Below, piece after piece: positions 1 to 11,379 of a DNA stretch of 64,000 bases. The notes beneath the pieces are model-generated. The model had not been told where the DNA came from. It worked only from the letters and a program-made list of their open reading frames with translations, and made no database searches. A program made the translations under genes and the position numbers. Each line of letters starts with the position of its first letter. Positions within the stretch are counted from its first letter, which is position 1. Origin of the DNA: Sipunculus nudus (taxonomy: Eukaryota; Annelida; Sipuncula; Golfingiida; Sipunculidae); NCBI GenBank assembly GCA_026874595.1, contig CM049318.1, positions 54,196,250-54,260,249 of the forward strand. Direction: 5' to 3'.

Positions 1-1236
1 TTTTCGTGGGTCTCGCCGACTCGCTCTCAGCTGGACGGATATCTAATTTCAGTGTGGGCTTGACGTCTCCACCTTCTAATACGCACAACAGTGATACAAT
101 TGTAGCCTGTACGCCTGGACGTCACCTCAGCGGTTGTTGTGGTCACCCTGCTCTTAATTCTATACCAATGCAAGCTTTTCACATCCGCGTGTTTCTCAGT
201 TATGTGTAGCCCCCCACCTAGCGGTCAGTCCGATCATATAAATTACAAATAAATTAATATGTTCTAATATATTATGATACAAGCTGAATTATATGATTCT
301 TGTGAGAAGCACCACACTATCTAATACAATTAGAAAATGCTACATAATAAGGAGGGCGGTGGCCTGGTCAAGAAAAAAATCATTATTTTAAAATGTTTAC
401 TAGGGTACGCGTTCATCCCCATTCGTGTTTTTTTTTGTATATGCGTGTCGTATGTTTGTTCACAACAAATCACGCAAACATGAAACGAATCTCATGAAAT
501 ATTCAGGGAATGGGCTAATAAAGTTTCGATCAGATTTTAGTGTGAATCCGTATAGCAAGACTTGGAGGCAGGAATTTCATCATGGAAAATTCACAAATGT
601 AGGGCCACATATATGCATGAATGAACCGAAGAATATGGGCTGAATAAATGAATGCAAACATGAGTGGGAGAAGCATCCCACAATAGAGACTCCCCCATCC
701 CCACACATTGCGAAGGCTTGCATTCCTTAGAAAGCAGATCTCTAGTTGACACTTAGGTTATAATTTAGGCTATGGGCTAGGAAGGGTCACCATGAACCCA
801 GTCTGGAATTGTACTTGCATAATGCAGGGGAAAACACGATAATATTACATAATTATTTTATCAATATATGTATATTTTTCCCGATATATGTATTTTCCCA
901 GGTCATATAAACAATTCTGAACTTTCTGTTTATATTTACAGGAGTCCTCGTCATTCCTAGCAATATATGGCGGGATAAAACCATTGTTTACTTAACCATC
1001 TTCATGTATAATGAATGACACGCTGTTTATTGTGTTTATGGTATCCTTTGTATATATGGGTAGGGGGCGTTCCTTGTTTCTCTCTGGATGTACTTGATTT
1101 TCAGTGTGATATTTATTTAATAATAGGCATTGTTAGTCTAACGAACCTGAATATGTTCATTGGCTTTTCTAGTAATTAAAACTAAAAGAGAGGAACAAAG
1201 AAATTAACGCCCCATGCCCATATATACAAAGGATAA
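1..1236. other. No gene recognised; contains one copy of a dispersed repeat
   Basis: Short open frames here show no recognisable domain. About 820-1015 resembles 37690-37945 in the same orientation (shared stretches include 'gcaggg(g)aaa-cacgataa', 'attattttatc' and 'ggataaaa-ccattgttta'), so both are copies of an unassigned dispersed repeat. Confidence 0.4.
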
Positions 1237-1237
1237 A

Positions 1238-1478
1238 CAGTTTGTTTGGGGTGTGGACAGTCTAAGGGTAAAACGTTCGGCTTATCTCCGCTGGCCACCC
1301 GGGTTCGATCTCCGGCGTGGCTATAAGAGTGCGCTGTAGTTGGCCGTCCAAGGGCGATGGTTTTCTCCGGGTTCTCCGGTTTCCTCCAACTCTAAAGTCT
1401 ACCGAATGCCACAATCTGAGCCATGGAGAGTGCCGCGATTAGTAATAATAACTATTTGTACAATCAATGTAAAATAAA
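1238..1478 (+). repeat. tRNA-derived SINE, family A copy 1
   Basis: The head looks like a tRNA gene: an A-box-like 'tctaagggtaaaacg' followed by a B box 'gggttcgatctccgg'. The body holds 'ggttttctccgggttctccg', then 'gagccatggagagtgcc', and the tail ends in 'aataaatatg'. The same body occurs at 12593-12838 (+) and 45488-45718 (-). The tRNA-like head is diverged, so this is an RNA polymerase III retroposon and not a functional tRNA. Confidence 0.75.
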
Positions 1479-3696
1479 TATGTTTAAATTTACCGGAGGG
1501 TCTTTCATTACGGATCTTAAAAAACATTAGTCATAAAATCCCAGAGAGGGTGCCTCCTCCTATCCCATTTTAATAATAGTAAAATCGAATTGTATAATGT
1601 ATACAAGACAAAAAAGGTATGGTTCCCAGGCACCGCCCGCATCCATTTGTACCCCCCCCCCCCCTTCCCCGCATCAAAAATTATATTTTTAATTTTCATC
1701 TTTCAAGAAGATAAAATAATACAATTTTGATACGATTTCCTTTGTATGTGGTTCTTTAACATATTTAGCGCAAGTATCCTTTTATTATAATTCCCTGATC
1801 ATATGACATTTTTATCGAAACATACAAATAAAGGAATAAATTTGCGCCTGCCCTCACTGATTTTTTAAAAAAGTGCCTGAAAACCATGCCTAAATTTGGG
1901 CCATAACGCCCGCATTAATCATCCGAAGAAAGGGGATGTAAAAACAACCATATTATATTATGTTTTATATTCGATGCCTGGACAAAACTGAAAGATCTAA
2001 TGATATTTAAAATACCACATGTATAGTATGACTAGCCCCAAACTGCAAATAAAAAACAAAACACACCTTTTGACAGAGGACTACCTTCTACATATTATAT
2101 ATACAATGATGTTTTAATATATATATATATATTATATATTATATTGTGAGAAGTATAGTAATATTATATAATAATAAGTCTTAAAATTTGCGTATCTTAT
2201 TGATAAGCTGTAAATGATAAACATTTAAAATGAAGGCATAAAATCACATAATTTCGAAAATTAAGCCCTGCGTAACCTACGAAATGAAGGGTTGGCATTT
2301 TACAGTGAAAACTTTTTATCAGTCTTATCTTGAATTTAAAAAAAAAATTATACAGTATTTAAAATGTATGTGTATATGTACCTGAACAACTAACTCTGGT
2401 GTTTCCATTAACTGTATTAAAGTATACGACAATAGCACTCTCAAAAGAATACTCTATGAAGACTAGCTTTATGATTTGTTTTGGCATGTTTTTAAAACTT
2501 TTTAAAACCATAATATAAGAATGTGTTTCTGTTATAAAGCCCTCCCTGTGTCAAGTTTTATACTGTAATTGGCTTCATATTCGCATAATAGACCTTTCCC
2601 ACGACGCTTGCGACACCTGTCGGAGGCAATTGACACTGAACGGTCGGGTCCTTTTGTACTTTATTTTATACTATATTATTGTTATATCTCTGAGTAACGG
2701 ACATGCCTTATATTTACTGTTGAGGTTACTTCCGGAGTTTCTGGTTTGTATTTGCTTTTATTTGACAAAAATCTATGATGCTGGTCTACTGGGCCCGAAC
2801 TCTACTGACGGACGTTATGGGCAGTGCGCATGCTCATGGAAAAGGTCATTTGTTTTGTATATATTATTTATATGCGTCCAAAAACTTAACAATCGGACGA
2901 ACACCAAAGGATTAGGAATTCTTGTTCATAATAAACTGTAAATGAGGAATAACTCATATTATTTATTATTCCAGCTTTCTTATTTTTTTATTTGTAATAC
3001 ATTTTTTTGCCTTCCGATGCTGCATACTAAAAAAATATATACATGAGATGCCAAAGAAGCTACAGTATAAAGAAATGTTCACCTGTGTACATGGATGGCT
3101 CGAGGTTTTTTCTTATTTTGCGTCAAATTTCTCTATTTCTAATATCGCGAATTTGAAATCCTAGCGAACAACAAGCCACCCACAGTATGGACTGGGTAAA
3201 GAATTGACCTATCCATGAACTCTATGTGACCTTAATCGCAAATTCATTCAATGAATAATAATTAGCATTGGACTTATGAGCAACCAATCAGGTCACCGTT
3301 GGCATCGTAACCGTTAATCGTCTGACAAGCACAACGTTTGCATAATTTGGCAGAGCTCTGCCATAGAGAACATGTGTAGTCTCTACCGGTACCTATGTCG
3401 GCATGTTTTCGGGATATTTTTTTATACAAAGGAGACAGTATTAAAAGTTCTTGCCAAAGGTTCTATGCCAAAGGTTGCAGGAGCCATTCCTCCGACTACC
3501 GGGTGAATAATAATGTCTTACCTGGCACGTAATTCGTAAGAGACAAATAATCCACAATATGGCAAGACAGTGACTGCTATATATACATTTAATGCGACGT
3601 CATGCGTCATCAAACATTGTGACGTCATTATTGTCTTATAAACAGCTGTTGCAATCATGGACATGTAAGACCATCTGTGTAGGAGCGTTTTAGGGG
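1479..3696. other. No gene recognised
   Basis: AT-rich sequence with short (AT)n tracts near 2120-2150, a G/C-run near 1651-1664 and only short open frames. The longest frame (2630-2941, +) is hydrophobic but has no recognisable motif or conserved context, and I do not call it a gene. Confidence 0.4.
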
Positions 3697-3900
3697 CTCA
3701 TTTTAATAATTAGATTAAACAGGCGGAGCATATCGGTGGATAGGCCAAATTACAGGATACACGCATAACCTTTCGTAAAGACATTAGCTCAAATCGCTGA
3801 TGGTTCGACCGTTTTAGCTTCGAAGCTCTAGCGGGATTCAAAATAGAACATTCAGGCCCGTAGGCCAACGCCATAACCACTAGGCTACTCACTAGTGTAA
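3697..3900 (-). repeat. tRNA-derived SINE, family B copy
   Basis: Read on the - strand it starts with a tRNA-like A box ('gtagcctagtggttatggcg') and continues through 'tttgaatcccgctag' in the B-box position. The body contains 'gctaatgtctttacgaaagg'. A body fragment recurs at 26125-26205 on the + strand. The family is not assigned. Confidence 0.55.
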
Positions 3901-4713
3901 AGTTTTAAGATCATACAGATAATGATTATGTGGGCTCATGATCAAAATAAAAAGTAACGGCTTTATAGTATAATGGCATAAGCATGTGTGTATAAATATA
4001 CAATAATAAATAAATATATATATGAATATAGAACATGAGAAAAAAAGTTTCAATTCTTGCGCAAACATTAAATCAGTAATTATCTGTGGACTGAATGACT
4101 AATTATCTCAATTGCAAGTTTCTTTATTATCTCATGACAAATTAAGAAAAAAAGTGTACCCAGGGTAGATCTGTGTCTATATATTGTTGCATATGAAACA
4201 ATACAATAAAAAAATTGATGCAAACATGATATATTTTTTTCATAAATTGAAAATTACTTTAAGACTCAATTTTTCACTATCAGATATGAAGTGTTTACGG
4301 TATTAGAGAAAATGCTATCAGCAGTGTTGCATTCAAAATTCAAGCGGAAGCCGTGGCCGCCTGCGGTACCTCCCTAGCTACTTCTCCGTAGGCATCGTCG
4401 ATTTGAAGCCCGTATAAGACTAATTTTGAAACAAATTCACGATTAATTTCTGCCATTAATTCTCCATTTCATGAAATTCTGCCATTATAAAGGGAAATAT
4501 TGACAGATGGTCACATACTCATTATGATTATACATAAATTATGATGATATTATGATTATTTATTGTCATGATGACCATGATGAAATAGAGAACATACTCC
4601 AATATACAGTATGTATATAAGTATGTATATGTATGTAAATATATCGGCAAAAGATGCCCTTTAAAAACACAGGGAACTGAGACTGTCGGGGATATTATAA
4701 GATTCCAATTGAC

Positions 4714-4717
<4 letters not shown>
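3901..4717. other. No gene recognised
   Basis: AT-rich DNA without a supported open frame, RNA gene or repeat family that I recognise. Confidence 0.4.
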
Positions 4718-4809
<92 letters not shown>

Positions 4810-4812
4810 TGT
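4718..4812. repeat. (TA)n microsatellite
   Basis: Nearly uninterrupted TA dinucleotides. Any peptides predicted across it are low-complexity Tyr/Ile runs and are not genes. Confidence 0.95.
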
Positions 4813-4934
4813 TTTCAAATGAGCTATACATGAAGAGAAAGAGAAAGAGAAAGAAAGAGAAAAAAGTGGTTTGTGTGCAAAATAATGACACACACAGTGA
4901 CAGAAAAACGTGACGTTGTTGATACAGGCAAATA

Positions 4935-5055
4935 AAGAAATGTGGTGTGGCTAAGAGAGACAGAAAAGGAAATGGGGTGTGGTTGAGATAGACAGATGAA
5001 ATGTGGTGTGATCGAGAGAGACAGAACAAAGAAATGTGGTGTGGGTGAGAGATAC
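4935..5055. repeat. Short minisatellite, ~52 bp unit
   Basis: The phrase 'aaatgtggtgtgg' followed by 'gagagacagaa' recurs about three times with changes. The Ser/His-rich - strand open frame over it is a by-product of the repeat. Confidence 0.6.
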
Positions 5056-5380
5056 ACATCACAAACCGGGGGGGTGTACTTGAGAAAGCCGTTTTAGGTA
5101 TAGCGATTCAGATATCGAGATATACAAAAAAAAGCGATGTGTCACATTGTGTGATGAAACGTTCTGGTGTCACGCAGGGGCATCATAGTACAAAGATGGA
5201 TACATTGTTAATATGATAAAAGCAGAATAAAACCACCATAAACCAAATAAACCATCCGCATTTCATTAAAGCTCCGGTGATGATGCGATAAGTAGCCTGT
5301 TAACGAACAATTAATGGTATAGTGAGGTTTGATGATATTAAAAAGGCAATTAAGGGACTCTCATGGTATTATTATTAATA

Positions 5381-5384
<4 letters not shown>

Positions 5385-5468
<84 letters not shown>

Positions 5469-5514
5469 AAGAGAGAGAGAGACAAACAAGGAGGACCAAA
5501 GTGTGTATGTGTGT

Positions 5515-5569
<55 letters not shown>

Positions 5570-5570
5570 A
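5385..5570. repeat. Compound (TA)n-(GA)n microsatellite
   Basis: (TA)n at about 5385-5427 is followed by (GA)n at 5430-5480 and again at 5518-5567. A (TG)n tract lies at about 6206-6230. Open frames here are simple-sequence artefacts. Confidence 0.95.
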
Positions 5571-6297
5571 TGTGTATGTGTGAGAGAGAAAGTACGATTT
5601 GGAATTAAATGACAAAATAACATTCATTTCATTTGCAAAGAGTGTGTGTGTGTGGGGGGGGGGGGGTCAGATGGTATGTTCCCCCTTTGCTGAAAAAGTT
5701 AAGGGACATGTTCTCCCCCACCTCCACCTCCCACTTTATTGCGCGCATGAACGTTGTCATAATCTTATTCATAATTATTTATATGTATATGAATGGATAG
5801 TTGACAGTGCGTGAGGTATGTATGGACTATTGACAGTATGTAGGGTTTTTATCCTGTATAAAGCCATACTTGTCGGAAAAAATTAATAACCTATCCACCT
5901 TTGCATAAGCTGCGTTCGGCTGGCGAAAGTAGGCAGAAGTACCTAAGTGTAACATAAAAGTCGTGAACTTTCCTTCCGTTTCTAAGCCCCAAAAGTATGG
6001 CATTCGCTTCCTATACTACACTTAGAAAATCTTCAACTCTTGCATCATTTAAAACAAAAAAGGCAAGTTTTTGATCATTTATATGTATCAATTGTTTTTC
6101 TCACGTTAGTTACAATGGATAAACAAGCAATATTAAGTGAGAAAGAAAGTGGGTTTAGCTAGAGGCACAGGGAGGCTTCCCTGAGGCACAGGGAGGAAAT
6201 TGTTTGTGTGTGTGTGTGTGTGTTTGTGTGTAAACTATCGGAGAATTGTTGCTATATTAATTATATGTATTATCATTATTATCATTAGGTTACTAAC

Positions 6298-6351
6298 CTG
6301 AGGTATGTAGCACAAAATCACCGCCAGAAGGGTCAGTCCGTACCGGTCCAT
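6298..6351 (-). CDS. Signal-peptide first exon of a paralogous gene running left out of the window
   Basis: Eighteen codons read MDRYGLTLLAVILCYIPQ, a short charged start followed by a hydrophobic core typical of a secretory signal. A splice donor (cag|gttagt) follows immediately on the - strand. The peptide differs from the + strand exon at 24837-24890 only by Ala for Val at residue 10, and the upstream ~250 bp is also similar. Coding identity with diverged flanks suggests both exons are or were functional. Downstream exons would lie at lower coordinates. None was recognised between 1 and 6290, so intron 1 would exceed 6 kb or this is a stranded exon copy. Confidence 0.5.
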
Positions 6352-6580
6352 GGCCGGAGATGATGTGAGGATGTCAAGGAGATGAAGCTGCTGATGTTTG
6401 TGTGGTCGTGATCAGGATTCAATAAAAGGCTGGTTGTTATACAGCGTTCAGCAGGATGCGACAGCTCATACTTGATGTTATCGTCCGTGGGGGGAGGCTA
6501 ATCTTGGTGTGTATAAATGTAATATAATCAGTATATTGCTTCGCTGGTGATTTTCATGGTTGATATTTGTTTTATATTTA
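6352..6580 (-). promoter_or_regulatory. Probable 5' UTR and promoter of the left signal exon
   Basis: Reverse-complement blocks such as 'cttgacatcctcacatcatc', 'cacacaaacatcag' and 'acgataacat' match the region upstream of the right exon at 24640-24836. Matching upstream sequence on both copies argues that the duplication included the transcription start region. No convincing TATA box was placed. Confidence 0.4.
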
Positions 6581-6769
6581 ACACCAACAACTGATAAAAA
6601 ATATTATCACAGGCTTGTTTATATTTATACCTCCGTCCGTAGTTTTTGTTTCTGCCGCTGTTGGTATGTTGGGTTTTCTGTGACCACATTTACTCAAAAC
6701 GCTATGAACGGATTTTGATGACATTTAATAGAGAGACAGGGCAACACCCGATTCATGGAATTTTGAAGG

Positions 6770-8443
6770 TAATATTGATGAGTATAATATGTTTCTGTTT
6801 AAAGGATTCCTTACCCTTGTGATATAGGGCAGTCGATACCCAATTATAATTGATGGTCAACCCATATTAAGATCGGTCAGACTCCATACCCGATCATGAT
6901 CTACCGATGCATAAATTCACCCTTGAATTAAAAAATAAAGGAAATATAAGTTGATATAAATGCTCCTCTATGATCTCCGTATAATATCTATTGTATATTT
7001 TACCCATGACCTAAACAGACTGTAAATAAAAAACGATTGAAAATGAAAATTTTTGTCTATTCTTGAATCCACTTGTAAGTAAGCTGTTCCAATTTCGACT
7101 TAGACTAGAGCCCATGTTATTGTTAAAGGTTAGAAGTTTAATTTATGCATAAAGTAGTTGATGGGTGGAAAGTCTACAGTGATTTAATTTATTTATTTTT
7201 CAAATTAAATTTATACATTTTATTTTGTTTGTTTGTTGTTATTGTTGATATAATAAAATATTATTATATATAAGTAATATTTAGTAATATCTAACAAATA
7301 AATAATACTTTAATGTATAATTATTATCAATATCAGCATATGAACAACGACAGATGTTAAAATTTAATCTCCACATATTTAGGGTCGGTAAATGGGCCTG
7401 ACCGATCTTAAGATCGGTCTAAACCAATAACCTAAATATGTTATTAGGTCGAACCCACATTAGCAAACCTTGTTCCAAGACACTGGCTTTGACCTACTTA
7501 AATATCGGTTATTGGGTCTGACCCATCTTAAGACTGGCGACTCAATGTGTGTGTGATGGTGTGTGTGTGTAATGGTGGTCATTACCCTACAACAAATAAT
7601 AAACTGGTATTTAAGGTAGGTAGATATGGGACAACTAAAGACACACTTTTCCTGTACAGTGGGTTACCAAGTTTATAGTTAAAAAAACCCTTATCTTACC
7701 CATTTTATTCTCCACTTAGGGGACCACATTTTTTCCTTATATGATATTCAAAAGCTTTCTCATGCCTTGCAGCTAAAAAAAATATCATATCCCACGTGCT
7801 GTCACAATTATAATGGACTGCACGGATGATAATGTAGTAAGCGGAAAATGTTTTTCGGGAAAGAACCTATCCAAACGCTTTCGTTTTCACCAATACTGTT
7901 CATCTGTTTGATTTACTACAAGCGCTACTTGTGTGGCTTCTGTCAGTGTGCCAAGACATTGTATCAATATAATATATGGTTTAAATATAAAGACTTTTTA
8001 TTTAGAGACATTTTTATTATTTTATGTGCCTTATTCCTCGTTGGGTGTTTTTACCTTGTTATTATTTATTACTTGCCGTATAAGAGAAATTAACACAGGT
8101 CAAATGGTCATTTGATCTCGTATCTTGTATACATTTACGATAATTTATCTTCAAGGACGGGAGGATGACTCGCAGGCGTGAGAGGGTTAATTTTTTTTAT
8201 AAAGTTTTATATATTTATATATCTATATTATTTTTTTCATAAATTAATATATACACATACACACCTTTTATTGTCTGTGTGACTCATGTCATATATAATA
8301 CAATTAAGTATATTGTTTTACAAAATAAATTGTTATGTTATGTATAGGCTAATTATAAACCAGGTTTAGATATATAATATATCATGGTAAACCAAAAAAA
8401 AAAAAATGGAAACAAAGTCTGTTATTCTAATTTTAATTTATTT

Positions 8444-8498
<55 letters not shown>

Positions 8499-8514
8499 CA
8501 TAATTTAATTATCT
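6770..8514. other. No gene recognised; (TA)n at the end
   Basis: AT-rich. A short repeated phrase around 'aagatcggtc' with 'gggtctgaccc'-like sequence occurs at about 6860-6890, 7383-7430 and 7505-7540. A (TA)n tract lies at 8453-8495. The overlapping short open frames at 7848-8115 have no recognisable domain. Confidence 0.4.
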
Positions 8515-8690
8515 GAATAGGGGAATGTTTGAATTGACCTTCCACCTTGCTAAACAATAACACCCACCATCCCTTCTGTATTTTTGGTTTTACGAGTATT
8601 AGCTCCCATTTCTATTTACAGCCGCATACCCGCATTGGCCGTCTGCCAGATATCGAACTCCTGTCAAGTTGCTTTTTTACTATGCCCGTA
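8515..8690 (-). repeat. tRNA-like short repeat, family C copy 1
   Basis: Matches 25090-25268 in the same orientation over about 170 bp, including 'gcatacccgca-tggccgtct', 'agatatcg' and 'actatgcccgtacga'. Read on the - strand it has a B-box-like 'gagttcgatatc', which suggests a tRNA-derived SINE. Both copies sit next to AT-rich simple sequence. Confidence 0.5.
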
Positions 8691-9194
8691 CGAACCTTGG
8701 AACCGGTAAAAGGTTGACACAAAATCCGCTTTTCTGGTCGGCAGGTAGAGCACAGGGCTCAGTGAGTTGGACTGATTCATACATCACAAGGATTAATATC
8801 TTTGTACATGTCTCCTTGTGAGACTTCAGAGCTCACTACCACTCATCTTAACTATAAGTGGACTGACCCATCAATAAGTCACCCCTATGGTAAAGTAGGC
8901 TGTCCTAAAACTCTAATCGACATAAAGGGAAATCTTTTGATAATACTCGCCGCGATTGTTATAGCTCCCTAAAATTCACGTTTAAGTAATAGACTGGCAG
9001 TATATGTTTTGGCTCAGCAACAAAAAACAATTTTCAACATCATTTCGGATATTTGGTGGTTTAAAACTTAAATTGCTGTGTTGTTCGATTTTAAATGTGA
9101 AAAGAAATCCTCTCTTTGGCTTAAAGCGGACGAAACGATGGTCAGGGTCAATACGAGGCCCACCAGTAACGTCACTTAGTATGTGGTAGACCTT

Positions 9195-9340
9195 AATGCG
9201 TGTGGGTTGTTAGGCAGATCAACAACCCCTAATTGTTGGCTTGGAAACAGGATTCTTGATGACCACAGAATAAACGTTTGTTTACTTGTTGCAGTTTTAT
9301 GTAGTCTACTCATAAATACATCGTAGAATACGTAAATATA
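9195..9340. repeat. Dispersed repeat fragment shared with ~15890-16030
   Basis: 'ggaaacaggattcttgatga' is followed by '-cgtttgtttact' and 'cta-tcataaatac'. The copy at 15890-16030 has 'tgaaacaggattcctgaagg' with the same order of blocks. Family unknown. Confidence 0.45.
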
Positions 9341-11379
9341 TCGCAATATCATTAGACATCATTATCAATTTTCCGAATAAACATGACTTCAGGTAAATAG
9401 TGTATGGGACATTTCATGGTATTAATTTCTCTATATGTACATGTATTTACGTCATTTCATAGGCGCTGTCTTCGTATTTTGGCATTATAATAAAAAGGAC
9501 TTCTGATTTATTTGAGTGAGTCATTATTTGTACTACGAAGTATTGATCAAGAATAATAAATTCAAAATTTACCCTCGATTTCAGAACAGTTTCTCCTGCT
9601 AATGCAGCTCTTTTTAAAATCAAAATTACAAAGGAAGTCTTCATCATATGGTATATGACGAGAAAATTAGTTCTGAATTTACATGGGCCAGATAGACAGA
9701 CAGACTGACAGACAGATAGCGATAGGCTTCATTCTGGTTCGTCGACATGAAATCATCTGTACGGTAATGGCCCACTATATTTTGCTATGTATATGCTATC
9801 ATCCATTATGACGTCATAGTTTGAATTTGTCGCTCTAATGCTTTGGTATTTTTTTTTTAACATCAAGATTAGACACGACTCAGATTTATATACTTGAGTT
9901 CATAATGGTTTCACAGATGGTTTTCAGTACGCATGTCCATGTAAGAAAACACGGGATAACAACTTGGGTACTAACATTGGGTTTTAATAGATGGTTATCT
10001 CTGTTACATTTGATTTTTCTCTGTGTTTATGGACCAAGATTAGTTGTCAATGACACATTATCAATGTTATAATAATTATTATGATTATAATGAAGCCTTT
10101 CCGATGGAAAGGGTAAGTTTATATGATTGATGAGCGCATTACTATTTCTCAGTTAAGGCCAAATGTTTTCTTGGGGGGGGGGGGGTTATGACACCCAGAG
10201 TACAATACCGTTGATGGGTTGTTTTTTTATCCATTTTTTTTCTTCTGTTGCAGTACAGCTGATTTTCCAAAAAAGATCAGAGTAAATAAGTTATCCTGCA
10301 ATAAGTACAGCTGAAAACTTTGAACCGAATTTTGATTTTTTTTTTATCTGATAAGTCTAGTAATGGAATTCAATAATTATGCAAAGTTATGCAAACTTGT
10401 TCAACATCGCAAAAAAAAAATGCTTCTTCCTCTTTATTTCTTAATCGATTTTGTTTTTGTGTGTTGACCCGATGAGTGAAGTCATGACCTTTAAAACTTT
10501 TCCACTGATTTTGAACCTCATTAATAATGCAAACATATGCAAACTTTTTCAAAATCACAAAAAGTGCTTCTTTTCCTTTAATTCTCGTCCAAATTTGAAT
10601 TTGCTTGTTTTATCTGATTGGACTAAGAGCCGACTTCTGAACTTTTACACAGGATTTGGAATCTGCCGGAGGGCCTCCTGAGATACCAACTTTCAGTGAT
10701 GGAAATTTAATTTTGTTGCGGGGGTTCCGGATTAGCCCTACGTCATTGACGTTCTAGTTTTAAAATACCTTCGGGTTCACTTCATAGTTGTGCTTAGACA
10801 CTCCTGAAGACCGAATGATCTCTTAGAATGTAGTTTTTGGCCATTTTCTTAAGACTTCATTTCACCTGAACACCTTTTCTTTAGAGTGTATTTAATATAT
10901 CAGCTAAAAAGGCGTTTATTTTGTTTAACGCCTAAACTTATTTGGAAGGATTTTATTCAGGAAAACATAAAAAATTAAATACGCTGTTAATCGTAATCTT
11001 TAACATATCTCCCCACTAAAAAACTAGGGATTTTTATTTTTGTTTTCGATTAATTAAAAAATATATTCTGTATCTGCATAGTATGTGCTAGAATAAACTG
11101 TTTGTTTTTAATATTTAAAAACTAAATTAAATCGCCAATAAATTCAAACATATTCTATCACAACAAAGTTTCTATATACCAAAATATAGTAATCTTCTTA
11201 CCTTGCAGAAAATTTATACTTCAATGGGTTCAAAATAAGTAGATTGCTCAATGCAAAGGAAAAAATTAAACCAAGTCATGTCATATTATGGCGATATTTA
11301 CATTTCTACAGTTTCCTGTGACTGCTTGGTAATTTGCACCGCAGACCTTAAAACCAAGGAGGCTCTAGCCTTAAATATA

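Noticed and set aside
6-209. 67-residue frame at the left edge
   Set aside because: No domain, no supporting splice or start context; could not be distinguished from chance.
4661-5627. Several open frames of Tyr/Ile or Ser/Leu/His runs on both strands
   Set aside because: Produced by (TA)n, (GA)n and a short minisatellite; no start context or domain.
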